Of a DNA stretch of 64,000 nt, positions 1-8,904 are shown one piece after another. Positions within the stretch are counted from its first letter, which is position 1, and each line of letters opens with the position of its first letter. The position numbers and the translations under genes were made by a program. The stretch lies in the NCBI GenBank assembly GCA_964250615.1, contig CAXUGM010000017.1. One strand, given 5' to 3'. The stretch is from Blautia sp900556555 (GTDB lineage Bacteria; Bacillota; Clostridia; Lachnospirales; Lachnospiraceae). Under the pieces are notes generated by a model. The model worked only from the letters and a program-made list of their open reading frames with translations. It searched no databases and was not told the DNA's origin.

Positions 1-1
1 A

Positions 2-286
2 GCCGCTTTTTCCGATGCAGTAGGCCATTCTATGGTGGATTACCTGAAGGAATATGCAGAATCTGTTTATACAGATCAGGAACTGGAAACACGGGCAGAG
101 AAATACACCTATGCAAAGCCCTTTACCAAAGAATCCCTGCTGTACAGGGAAATCTTTGAAAAATATTATCCGGGGCAGGCAGAAATGATAGCCGGTTTCT
201 GGATGCCGAATAAGGAGTGGGAGGGCTGTAATGTCAATGATCCTTCTGCCAGAGTGCTTTCCAATTATGGAGAAAGCGGAAAATAA
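2..286 (+). CDS. asnB: Asparagine synthase (glutamine-hydrolysing), C-terminal part
   Basis: The reading frame is open from the left window edge and ends at 286, so only the last 94 residues are present. The visible SDAVGHSMVDYLKEYAE segment matches the end of the AsnB synthetase domain (E. coli has SDGVGYSWIDTLKE), and the tail YREIFEKYYPG...FWMPNKEW is typical of the AsnB C-terminus. AsnB converts aspartate to asparagine using ATP and glutamine in the cytoplasm. The N-terminal glutaminase domain and the start lie outside the window. The gene runs into pyrG after 21 bases, so the two are probably cotranscribed. Confidence 0.85.
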   Translation, partial: AAFSDAVGHSMVDYLKEYAESVYTDQELETRAEKYTYAKPFTKESLLYREIFEKYYPGQAEMIAGFWMPNKEWEGCNVNDPSARVLSNYGESGK

Positions 287-307
287 AAGAGAGAGGAATA
301 ATCAACT

Positions 308-1921
308 ATGACAAAATATATTTTTGTGACCGGAGGTGTGGTATCCGGTCTTGGGAAAGGAATCACAGCAGCTTCCCTTGGACGGCTTTTAAAAGCCAGG
401 GGTTATAAGGTGGCCGCTCAGAAGTTAGATCCTTATATTAATGTGGATCCGGGCACCATGAGCCCATACCAGCACGGAGAGGTTTACGTGACAAAAGACG
501 GGGCAGAGACAGATTTGGATCTGGGACATTATGAGAGATTTATTGATGAAGATCTGAATCAATATTCCAATCTGACCACAGGAAAAGTATATTGGAATGT
601 TTTAAACAAAGAGCGTAGAGGGGAGTATCTGGGCTCTACTGTGCAGGTGATTCCTCATATTACCAATGAAATTAAGGAATTTGTTTACCGTGTAGGAAAA
701 CAAACCGATGCAGATGTGGTGATTACAGAAATCGGAGGTACTATTGGAGACATTGAGTCCCAGCCTTTTCTGGAGGCAGTCCGTCAGATTTCACTGGAGG
801 TGGGACGTGAAAACAGCCTGTTTATCCATGTGACCCTGGTTCCCTATTTAAGCGGATCAGACGAGCATAAATCAAAACCCACCCAGCACTCTGTGCGGGA
901 GCTTCAAGGAATGGGGATTCACCCGAATATCATTGTGCTTCGGTGTGACAAATCTCTGGAAGAATCCATATTCCGAAAAATATCTCTTTTTTGTAATGTA
1001 AAGCCAGACTGTGTCATTGAAAACCGCACGCTGTCCAACTTATATGAAGCACCTCTGATGCTGGAAGAATCCGGTTTTTCTTCTGTGGTGTGCAGAGAAC
1101 TTCATTTAGAGGCAAAGGAAGCGGAACTTGGAGACTGGGAAAACATGGTGGCTCAGATTAAAAAACGTTCCAGGGAAGTACACATTGGGCTGGTTGGAAA
1201 ATATGTCAAGCTTCATGATGCTTATTTATCTGTGGTTGAGGCTTTAAATCATGCAGGGTATGCACAGAATGCCTATGTCCGCATTCACTGGATTGATTCG
1301 GAGTCCATAACAAGAGAAAATGTAGCACAAATTTTTCAGCGAATCCAGGGAATCATTGTGCCAGGGGGATTTGGAAACCGGGGAATTGAAGGGATGATTA
1401 CTGCGGCTGAATACGCCAGAGAGAGACAGATTCCGTATTTTGGAATCTGTCTTGGCATGCAGATTGCAGTAATTGAATATGCCAGACATAGGGCAGGACT
1501 GCCGGAAGCCCATTCGGGAGAATTTGATGAACAGTGCGAGGATAAGGTCATTGACTTTATGCCGGGACAAAGTGATGAAATTGACAAGGGAGGGACTCTT
1601 CGTCTTGGAAATTATCCCTGTGTCATACAGCCTGGAACACAGATGGAACACTGCTATAAAAGCAGCCTCATTCAGGAGCGCCACCGTCACCGCTATGAAT
1701 TCAATAACCAGTACCGTGAACTGCTTACCCATGCAGGGCTGGTGATTAGTGGAACTTCTCCTGATACCCGTCTGGTGGAAACCATTGAGATAAAAGACCA
1801 TCCTTTCTATATTGGCGTACAGTTTCATCCGGAATTTACCAGCCGTCCCAATCGGCCACACCCACTGTTTCAGGGCTTTATCTCAGCCGCCTTATGCGAA
1901 AAAATTGAAAAAGAGGAGTGA
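308..1921 (+). CDS. pyrG: CTP synthase
   Basis: This gene makes CTP from UTP, ATP and glutamine, the last step of pyrimidine nucleotide synthesis. The 537 residues are the usual length. The N-terminal synthetase domain opens with KYIFVTGGVVSGLGKG (P-loop) and carries KLDPYINVDPGTMSP and EIGGTIGDIESQPF. The C-terminal class I glutaminase domain has the PGGFGNRG loop, the nucleophile cysteine in YFGICLGMQ near residue 384 and the catalytic histidine in VQFHPEF. A GAGAGGAATAA ribosome site precedes the ATG. It sits between asnB and purF, both also glutamine amidotransferases, with only 6 bases to purF, which suggests an operon. Confidence 0.97.
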   Translation: MTKYIFVTGGVVSGLGKGITAASLGRLLKARGYKVAAQKLDPYINVDPGTMSPYQHGEVYVTKDGAETDLDLGHYERFIDEDLNQYSNLTTGKVYWNVLNKERRGEYLGSTVQVIPHITNEIKEFVYRVGKQTDADVVITEIGGTIGDIESQPFLEAVRQISLEVGRENSLFIHVTLVPYLSGSDEHKSKPTQHSVRELQGMGIHPNIIVLRCDKSLEESIFRKISLFCNVKPDCVIENRTLSNLYEAPLMLEESGFSSVVCRELHLEAKEAELGDWENMVAQIKKRSREVHIGLVGKYVKLHDAYLSVVEALNHAGYAQNAYVRIHWIDSESITRENVAQIFQRIQGIIVPGGFGNRGIEGMITAAEYARERQIPYFGICLGMQIAVIEYARHRAGLPEAHSGEFDEQCEDKVIDFMPGQSDEIDKGGTLRLGNYPCVIQPGTQMEHCYKSSLIQERHRHRYEFNNQYRELLTHAGLVISGTSPDTRLVETIEIKDHPFYIGVQFHPEFTSRPNRPHPLFQGFISAALCEKIEKEE

Positions 1922-1927
1922 TCAGGT

Positions 1928-3343
1928 ATGGGGATTCATGAAGAATGCGGTGTGTTTGGAATTTTAAGCAATAAAAAAGAAAATCTCGGAAAACTGGTGT
2001 ATTATGGCCTCTACGCACTGCAGCACAGAGGTCAGGAAAGCTGTGGTATTGTTGTGAATGATGACGGTATGTTTTCCTCTTATAAAGACCTGGGACTTGT
2101 AAGTGAAGTGTTTTCCAGAGATACCCTTGCACACCTTTCAGAAGGAACTATGGCTGTAGGACATGTACGGTACGGAACTACAGGAGGAACCATCCGAAAT
2201 AACTGTCAGCCTATTGAGGTAAATCATCAGAAAGGAAAAATGGCACTGGCTCATAATGGGAATTTAAGTAATGCATTGGAACTTCGTGATAAATTGGAAC
2301 TGTCGGGAGCCATTTTCCATACCACCAGTGATACAGAAACCATTGCTTATATGATTACCAGAGAACGGCTTACAGCACCCAGTATTGAGGATGCTGTAAG
2401 TCATGCCATGAATTCACTGGAAGGAGCCTATTCTCTGATTTTAATGTCTTCTGCAAAAATGATTGCAGTGAGAGATCCTTATGGATTCCGTCCGCTTTGT
2501 TACGGAAAAATGCCGGACGGTTCCTATGTGATTGCATCCGAAAGCTGTGCTCTGACAGCCGTGGGGGCAGAGCTGGTCAGGGATCTGCTCCCCGGAGAAA
2601 TTTTGGTATTCAGTGAGCAGGGAATTGAATCACGCCGGGAGCACTGCGGTATCCGAAAACAGAAAACCTGTATTTTTGAATATATTTATTTTGCCAGACC
2701 GGACTCTGTGATAGATAAGATTTCTGTTTCTGCAGCGAGAATACAGGCAGGAAAGATACTGGCACAAAAAAAGCCTGTCAGAGCAGATCTTGTGATTGGT
2801 GTTCCCGACAGCGGTCTGGATGCAGCTCTTGGATTCTCCCAGGCTTCCGGGATTCCATATGGAATTGGGCTGGTGAAAAACAAATATATTGGAAGAACTT
2901 TTATTTCGCCCGGTGAGAAAGAACGTCTGGATCTGGTTCGAATGAAACTAAGCCCAATTATATCAGCCATAAGGGGGAAACGTGTGGTTTTAATTGATGA
3001 TTCCATTGTAAGAGGAACGACCAGCAAACAGATTGTAACTCTTTTAAGAGAAGCAGGTGCCAAAGAAATCCACATGAGAATCTCAGCACCGCCCTTCCTC
3101 CATCCCTGTTATTATGGAACGGATATTGATTCCGAAGAAAATCTCATTGCATCCCATCATGGAGAGGAAGAGATTGCTGATCTGATTGGTGCAGATTCTC
3201 TTGGGTACCTTCCCCTGGAATGCCTTCATGAATTAATTGGGAATCATGCATATTGTGATGCTTGTTTTAGCGGAAATTATGCAACAAAGATTCCGCAAGA
3301 TGTCCGGAAAGACCGATTTGAACGAAAACTATCCGAGAGGTGA
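1928..3343 (+). CDS. purF: Amidophosphoribosyltransferase
   Basis: PurF commits PRPP and glutamine to purine synthesis by forming 5-phosphoribosylamine. The protein has 471 residues. Cys7 in ECGVFGI becomes the N-terminal nucleophile after loss of a six-residue propeptide. HNGNLSNA belongs to the class II glutaminase fold, and VVLIDDSIVRGTT is the PRPP-binding motif. Cysteines in KTCIFEYIYF, PPFLHPCYYG and YCDACFSGNY match the ligands of the Bacillus-type [4Fe-4S] cluster, so the enzyme is probably oxygen-sensitive. It lies 6 bases after pyrG and its stop precedes carA by 5 bases. Confidence 0.96.
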   Translation: MGIHEECGVFGILSNKKENLGKLVYYGLYALQHRGQESCGIVVNDDGMFSSYKDLGLVSEVFSRDTLAHLSEGTMAVGHVRYGTTGGTIRNNCQPIEVNHQKGKMALAHNGNLSNALELRDKLELSGAIFHTTSDTETIAYMITRERLTAPSIEDAVSHAMNSLEGAYSLILMSSAKMIAVRDPYGFRPLCYGKMPDGSYVIASESCALTAVGAELVRDLLPGEILVFSEQGIESRREHCGIRKQKTCIFEYIYFARPDSVIDKISVSAARIQAGKILAQKKPVRADLVIGVPDSGLDAALGFSQASGIPYGIGLVKNKYIGRTFISPGEKERLDLVRMKLSPIISAIRGKRVVLIDDSIVRGTTSKQIVTLLREAGAKEIHMRISAPPFLHPCYYGTDIDSEENLIASHHGEEEIADLIGADSLGYLPLECLHELIGNHAYCDACFSGNYATKIPQDVRKDRFERKLSER

Positions 3344-3348
3344 AACAG

Positions 3349-4449
3349 ATGAAAAAATGGAATAAAAAACTGCTCCTGGAAGACGGAACACAATATTATG
3401 GTTATGGTTTTGGAAGCCAGGAAGAAACAATAACAGAGCTGGTATTTAATACAGCACCTGTTGGGTACCAGGAGATTCTTTCAGACCCATCTTACACATA
3501 CCAGACCGTCGTCATGGCATATCCGTTAATCGGAAATTACGGGATTGCAAAAGAAGATTTTGAGACAAAGAAGCCCACTATTGGTGGGCTTGCTGTGCGG
3601 GATTACAATGATCTGCCTTCTAATTTCCGCAGTATAGGGACACTGGATGAAGTTATGAAGCGGTATCACATACCTGGAATTTCCGGTATTGATACCAGAA
3701 AACTAGTAAGAAAAATCCGTGATTACGGAAGCTGTAAGGTGCTGCTCACGGATGCAGATACTCCGCTTGCGGAAGGGATGAAAAAACTGGCAGAATACGA
3801 AATCCCCAAAGATGCTGTGTCAAAGGTAAGTTCCAAAGAAATAAGAATCTGTGCCGCAAAGCAGGAAAAGTATCTTGTGGCAGCTATTGACTGCGGAATG
3901 AAAGAAAATATCATAAGAAGTCTGAATGCAAGAGGGTGCAGTGTCATGGTATATCCCTGGAATACCTCTTATAAAGAAATCCAGAAGCAAAATCCGGATG
4001 GTGTGTTTCTGTCTAACGGACCTGGAAATCCAGAGGATGTAAAACCGGTTCTGGAACTGGTGCAAAAACTAAAAGGAAAGTATCCGATATTTGGAATCTG
4101 TCTTGGACATCAGATGATTGCACTTGCTTATGGTGCCAGGACTTATAAACTGAAATTTGGACACAGAGGAGGAAATCATCCGGTAAAAAACCTGGAAACA
4201 GGGAAGATAGAAATCACCTCCCAGAATCATTCTTACGCTGTGGATTGTGAAAGCCTGAAGAATACCAGGCTGGAGGTGACACATAGGAATCTCCTGGATC
4301 AGACGGTAGAAGGCCTGGCTTGCAAAACGGATCAGGTTTTCAGTGTTCAGTATCATCCAGAAAGTGCACCTGGACCTCAGGACAGCGGGTACTTGTTTGA
4401 TCAATTTATACAGATGATGGAGGAAAACAAACATGGCAAAGCGAACTGA
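3349..4449 (+). CDS. carA: Carbamoyl-phosphate synthase small subunit
   Basis: CarA hydrolyses glutamine and channels ammonia to CarB for carbamoyl phosphate, used in pyrimidine and arginine synthesis. The ATG at 3349 was chosen because GAGAGG at 3335-3340 lies eight bases upstream; a GTG at 3340 in the same frame overlaps that site. The product has 366 residues. The N-terminal CPSase domain opens with KKLLLEDGTQYYGYGFG. The class I glutaminase domain has LSNGPGNPEDV, nucleophile FGICLGHQM and histidine SVQYHPESAPGP. The end overlaps carB by 17 bases, indicating translational coupling. Confidence 0.96.
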   Translation: MKKWNKKLLLEDGTQYYGYGFGSQEETITELVFNTAPVGYQEILSDPSYTYQTVVMAYPLIGNYGIAKEDFETKKPTIGGLAVRDYNDLPSNFRSIGTLDEVMKRYHIPGISGIDTRKLVRKIRDYGSCKVLLTDADTPLAEGMKKLAEYEIPKDAVSKVSSKEIRICAAKQEKYLVAAIDCGMKENIIRSLNARGCSVMVYPWNTSYKEIQKQNPDGVFLSNGPGNPEDVKPVLELVQKLKGKYPIFGICLGHQMIALAYGARTYKLKFGHRGGNHPVKNLETGKIEITSQNHSYAVDCESLKNTRLEVTHRNLLDQTVEGLACKTDQVFSVQYHPESAPGPQDSGYLFDQFIQMMEENKHGKAN

Positions 4450-7400
4450 CATAAAGAAAATACTGGTTATTGGTTCCGGTCCCATTGTAATCGGGCAGGC
4501 AGCAGAATTTGATTATGCAGGAACCCAGGCATGTCTCGCACTGAAAGAAGAGGGCTATGAAGTGATTCTGTGCAATTCTAATCCGGCTACCATTATGACA
4601 GACCCTGCCATCGCAGATAAAGTCTACATGGAGCCTCTTACACTGGAATACATGGCCAAGATTGTCCGCCATGAGCGGCCTGACGCCATTGTACCTGGAA
4701 TCGGAGGCCAGACAGGTCTGAATCTTGCAATGCAGTTGGAGAAAAAGGGAGTTTTGAAGGAGTGTCAGACAGAATTGCTGGGAACCAGAAGTGACAGCAT
4801 CCGGCAGGCAGAAGACAGGGAACTATTTAAAGAACTATGTGAAAAACTGGGAGAACCGGTCTTGCCTTCCTCCATTGCCAATACTGTGGAAGAGGCTGTC
4901 CAGGCTGCATGCTCCATTGGCTATCCGGTAGTTCTTAGACCGGCTTTTACCCTTGGTGGAACCGGAGGCGGATTTGCAGATGATGAAAAGGAATTTCTGG
5001 GGCTTATTAAAAACGCCCTGGCTTTGTCCCCGGTTCATCAGGTCTTGATTGAAAAAAGCATCAAGGGATTTAAAGAAATTGAATATGAAGTAATCCGTGA
5101 TTCCAATGACACAGCCATCACAGTATGCAACATGGAAAATCTGGATCCTGTTGGAATCCACACCGGTGATTCCATTGTAGTCTGCCCTTCCCAGACACTT
5201 ACGAATAAGGAATACCAGATGCTAAGAGACAGTGCCCTGAGATTAATCCGGGCACTCCAGGTAGAAGGCGGCTGCAATGTACAGTTTGCATTGGATCCTC
5301 ATTCCTTCCAGTATTATGTCATTGAAGTAAATCCCCGGGTTTCCCGTTCATCCGCGCTGGCCTCAAAAGCAAGCGGATATCCCATTGCCCGGGTTTCCGC
5401 AAAAATCAGTGTAGGTATGACTCTGGATGAGATTCCTCTTGTGAATACACCGGCTTCCTTTGAACCTGCCCTGGATTATGTAGTGACGAAAATGCCCCGT
5501 TTTCCTTTTGATAAGTTTGCAGATGCCAATCAAAGGTTAGGTACTCAGATGAAAGCCACAGGGGAGGTTATGAGCATTGGCAGAACCTTTGAAGAAAGCT
5601 TGCTAAAGGCAGTACGTTCCCTGGAAACAGGAGTGTTTCATCTGTACATGGAAAAATTTGACCATATGAGCAACGAAGAATTGCTTTCTTATATTAAAAT
5701 AGGAACCGATGACCGGATCTTTGCCATTGCACAATTACTGAGACAAGGCTGCAATACCCTGCAGCTTGCCATAGAAACGAAGATTGACCGTTTTTTCCTG
5801 GATAAGATAAAGAAGATCATAGAAACAGAAAACTTATTAAAAGCAAATCCATGGGATAAGGAGATTCTCTGCCAGGCAAAAAAAGAAGGATTTTCCGACT
5901 GTGCCATAGCCTGGCTTTGGAATACAGAAGAAGAAAAAATATTTCACATCAGGAAAGAGCAGCAAATGTTTCCGGTTTATAAAATGATTGATACCTGTGC
6001 TTCGGAATTTGACAGTTATGTTCCTTATTTTTATTCCACCTATGAAGAGGAGAATGAATCCATAGCAGGAGACCGAAAGAAAATTCTGGTGCTTGGTTCC
6101 GGTCCTATCCGTATCGGACAGGGAGTAGAATTTGACTATTCCACGGTTCATGCTGTAAAAACCATCCGGGATGCCGGATATGAAGCCATTGTCATCAACA
6201 ATAATCCCGAAACCGTTTCTACGGATTACACCACATCAGATAAGCTGTATTTTGAACCTCTCTGCGTAGAAGATGTGATGAATGTCATTGAACTGGAGCA
6301 GCCGGAGGGAGTCATTGCCTCTCTGGGCGGACAGACAGCCATTAATCTGGCAGAGCCTTTGGAAGCCAGAGGTGTCACCATTATCGGAACAGACTGCAAA
6401 GCCATTGAAAAAGCAGAAAACAGGGAGGCATTTGAAAGACTTCTCGCAAAGCTTTCCATTCCACAGCCAAAAGGGCAGGCAGTGACCAATATTGAAGACG
6501 GAGTGAGAGCCGCTGCTTCCATAGGGTATCCTGTGCTGGTACGTCCAAGTTTTGTTCTGGGTGGAAGAGCCATGCAGATTGTGGCAAAAGAGGAGCAGCT
6601 TCGCCAATATCTGAAAACAGCGGTAGAAATCAATGAGGAAAAGCCCGTACTGGTAGATCATTACATCAGGGGTAAGGAAGTGGAAATCGATGGTATTTGT
6701 GACGGACAGGATGTCTTTGTGCCGGGCATCATGGAGCTGGTGGAGCGTACAGGCGTACATTCCGGAGATTCGATTAGTGTGTATCCAACCTATAGTATTT
6801 CAGAACACGTAAAAGAAGTGATTCTGGAATATGCCAGAAAATTAGGACTTGGAATCGGAATCAGAGGGTTATTTAATATTCAGTTTATTGTGGATCAGGA
6901 AGAGCAGGTATATATCATAGAGGTGAATCCACGCTCCTCCAGAACCGTTCCGTTTCTCTCAAAAGCAACCGGATATTCTCTGGCGGATATTGCAACCAGA
7001 GTCATACTCGGCATTAGCCTGAAAGAACAGGGAATTACTACACATTATCCGAAAGAAAAAGACTTCTGGTATGTAAAGGCTCCTGCATTTTCTTTTGCAA
7101 AATTAAATGGGATGGATGCCTATTTGTCTCCAGAGATGAAATCAACAGGAGAGGCTATAGGATATGACCGGAAGCTTTCCCGTGCCATGTACAAGGCTTT
7201 GATTGCCTCCGGGGTAAAAATGCAAAACTACGGAACGGTCATGGTAACTCTTGCAGATGAAGACAAAGAGGAGGCTCTTCCTCTTATCCAGCGGTTTTAT
7301 GACATGGGATTCAACATAGAAGCAACGGTTGGAACCGGAGAATTTCTGAAAACACATGGAATCCGGACCCGTATCCGCAGAAAACTCAGTGAAAACAGCA

Positions 7401-7612
7401 CAGAAATTCTGGAAGCTATACGCTCCGGTTATGTAAGCTATGTAATCAATACCAGAGCTGTTTTATCTGGCATTCATTATGAAGACGGGCTGGCAATCCG
7501 CCGTACTGCGATTGAAAACAATGTAACCATGTTTACGTCCCTGGATACAGTCAAAGTACTTCTGGATGTACTGGAGGAAATTACAATAGGGGTTTCACCT
7601 CTTTATGCATAA
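4433..7612 (+). CDS. carB: Carbamoyl-phosphate synthase large subunit
   Basis: CarB makes carbamoyl phosphate from bicarbonate, ammonia from CarA and two ATP. The 1059 residues are full length. Two homologous halves are visible: KKILVIGSGPIVIGQAAEFDYAGTQ at the start and KKILVLGSGPIRIGQGVEFDYSTV near residue 548. Each has an ATP-grasp domain with its EVNPR signature (VIEVNPRVSRSSA and IIEVNPRSSRTVP). The C-terminal MGS-like domain carries the allosteric region around EATVGTGEFLKTHGI. GGAGG lies within the end of carA just before the ATG. Confidence 0.97.
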   Translation: MAKRTDIKKILVIGSGPIVIGQAAEFDYAGTQACLALKEEGYEVILCNSNPATIMTDPAIADKVYMEPLTLEYMAKIVRHERPDAIVPGIGGQTGLNLAMQLEKKGVLKECQTELLGTRSDSIRQAEDRELFKELCEKLGEPVLPSSIANTVEEAVQAACSIGYPVVLRPAFTLGGTGGGFADDEKEFLGLIKNALALSPVHQVLIEKSIKGFKEIEYEVIRDSNDTAITVCNMENLDPVGIHTGDSIVVCPSQTLTNKEYQMLRDSALRLIRALQVEGGCNVQFALDPHSFQYYVIEVNPRVSRSSALASKASGYPIARVSAKISVGMTLDEIPLVNTPASFEPALDYVVTKMPRFPFDKFADANQRLGTQMKATGEVMSIGRTFEESLLKAVRSLETGVFHLYMEKFDHMSNEELLSYIKIGTDDRIFAIAQLLRQGCNTLQLAIETKIDRFFLDKIKKIIETENLLKANPWDKEILCQAKKEGFSDCAIAWLWNTEEEKIFHIRKEQQMFPVYKMIDTCASEFDSYVPYFYSTYEEENESIAGDRKKILVLGSGPIRIGQGVEFDYSTVHAVKTIRDAGYEAIVINNNPETVSTDYTTSDKLYFEPLCVEDVMNVIELEQPEGVIASLGGQTAINLAEPLEARGVTIIGTDCKAIEKAENREAFERLLAKLSIPQPKGQAVTNIEDGVRAAASIGYPVLVRPSFVLGGRAMQIVAKEEQLRQYLKTAVEINEEKPVLVDHYIRGKEVEIDGICDGQDVFVPGIMELVERTGVHSGDSISVYPTYSISEHVKEVILEYARKLGLGIGIRGLFNIQFIVDQEEQVYIIEVNPRSSRTVPFLSKATGYSLADIATRVILGISLKEQGITTHYPKEKDFWYVKAPAFSFAKLNGMDAYLSPEMKSTGEAIGYDRKLSRAMYKALIASGVKMQNYGTVMVTLADEDKEEALPLIQRFYDMGFNIEATVGTGEFLKTHGIRTRIRRKLSENSTEILEAIRSGYVSYVINTRAVLSGIHYEDGLAIRRTAIENNVTMFTSLDTVKVLLDVLEEITIGVSPLYA

Positions 7613-7635
7613 GGACAGAAAAGGAGATGACAAAA

Positions 7636-8826
7636 ATGATACCAAACATGAATTATAGAAATTTAAAAGACTCTTACTTATTTTACCATATTGCCCAGAA
7701 AACAAAGGCTTACCTGGAAGAACATCCGGAAAAACATCTTTACCGTATGGGGATTGGGGACGTTTCCCTGCCCCTTTGCGATGCGGTCATTCAGAAACTC
7801 CATGAAGCAGTAGAAGACCAGGCCAGCCAGGACACATTTCACGGCTATATGCCGGAATGCGGAGACCCACAGCTTCGGAAAACCATTGCAGCATATTATC
7901 AAAAAAGAGGGGTGGTTTTAAGTGATGAGGAAGTGTTTGTTTCCAGCGGTGCAAGCGATGAACTGGGAGACATTCTGGATTTGTTTGGAAAAGAGAAGAC
8001 TGTTTTAATCATGGAGCCTGCTTATCCTGCCTATGTGGATGCCAATGTCATTGCAGGTAATACCATCATCCATATTCCCGCAGGGGAGGAAAACGGATTT
8101 GTCCCCATGCCGGATTTCAGTATTATGGCAGATATCATTTACATCTGTTCACCGAATAATCCCACCGGTGCTGTCTTTAACCGGGAAGCCCTGCAGGCAT
8201 GGGTAGATTATGCTAATCAGATAAATGCACTCATTCTTTTTGATGCTGCCTATGAAGCATTTATTGAAGAAGAGGAGATTCCACACAGCATTTTTGAGAT
8301 AAACGGAGCGAGAAACTGTGCTATTGAAATCTGCTCTCTGTCAAAAACAGCAGGTTTTACAGGGACACGCTGTGGATATACTGTAATTCCAAAAGAAATC
8401 TTCCGAGGTGGAATGAACCTGAATCAAATGTGGGTTAGAAATCGTACCACAAAAACAAACGGTGTTTCTTATATTATTCAGAAAGGAGCTTCTGCCGTAT
8501 TTTCTGAAGAAGGACAAAAGCAGATCCATGATTACATTCAAATTTATAAAAAGAACGGAGCCTGCCTGATGGACGTACTGGACCGGCTTGGCATCTGGTA
8601 TTGTGGAGGGAAAAACGCCCCCTACATCTGGATGAAATGCCCAAATGGAATGGGAAGCTGGGAGTTTTTTGATTACCTGCTGCGTGAAATTCAGGTAGTG
8701 GGAACACCAGGGGAAGGATTCGGAGCCTGTGGGGAAGGATATTTTCGTTTTTCTACCTTTGGCTCTCCGGAGGATACCAAGGAGGCAGCCAGAAGACTGG
8801 AAATACTTCTTCAAAGTAATTTATAA
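7636..8826 (+). CDS. dapL: LL-diaminopimelate aminotransferase
   Basis: This PLP enzyme converts tetrahydrodipicolinate to LL-diaminopimelate, a short route to lysine and peptidoglycan precursors. The ATG at 7636 was chosen because AAGGAG at 7621-7626 is nine bases upstream, whereas the in-frame ATG at 7627 directly abuts it. The product has 396 residues. NYRNLKDSYLFYHIAQ and RMGIGDVSLPL near the N-terminus are DapL hallmarks. The fold type I motifs are CSPNNPTGAVFN, FDAAYEAFIEEE and the PLP lysine in EICSLSKTAGFTGTRCG. It follows carB closely. A general class I aminotransferase is less likely given the DapL-specific N-terminus. Confidence 0.85.
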   Translation: MIPNMNYRNLKDSYLFYHIAQKTKAYLEEHPEKHLYRMGIGDVSLPLCDAVIQKLHEAVEDQASQDTFHGYMPECGDPQLRKTIAAYYQKRGVVLSDEEVFVSSGASDELGDILDLFGKEKTVLIMEPAYPAYVDANVIAGNTIIHIPAGEENGFVPMPDFSIMADIIYICSPNNPTGAVFNREALQAWVDYANQINALILFDAAYEAFIEEEEIPHSIFEINGARNCAIEICSLSKTAGFTGTRCGYTVIPKEIFRGGMNLNQMWVRNRTTKTNGVSYIIQKGASAVFSEEGQKQIHDYIQIYKKNGACLMDVLDRLGIWYCGGKNAPYIWMKCPNGMGSWEFFDYLLREIQVVGTPGEGFGACGEGYFRFSTFGSPEDTKEAARRLEILLQSNL

Positions 8827-8887
8827 TTACCTATTGACATGGTAGGTAATATGTATTATATTAATACCTATCAAACAAGTAGGTATT
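8826..8887 (+). promoter_or_regulatory. Promoter with two paired palindromic operators before the sulfur cluster
   Basis: A near-consensus promoter is visible: TTGACA at 8834-8839, a 17-base spacer and TATATT at 8857-8862. Two palindromes of identical design flank it. ATTACCTA-N9-TAGGTAAT occupies 8826-8850 and covers the -35 box. AATACCTA-N9-TAGGTATT occupies 8863-8887 and covers the expected start site. Their centres are 37 bases apart. This layout fits a repressor that blocks RNA polymerase. The Rrf2-family regulator encoded at 11200 is the obvious candidate, by inference from CymR-like control of cysteine genes. Confidence 0.75.
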
Positions 8888-8904
8888 AGAAAGGAGTATT
8901 GTTT

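Noticed and set aside
1244..1861. 205-codon minus-strand frame inside pyrG
   Set aside because: It lies fully opposite a well conserved gene, has no protein-like motifs and no ribosome site.
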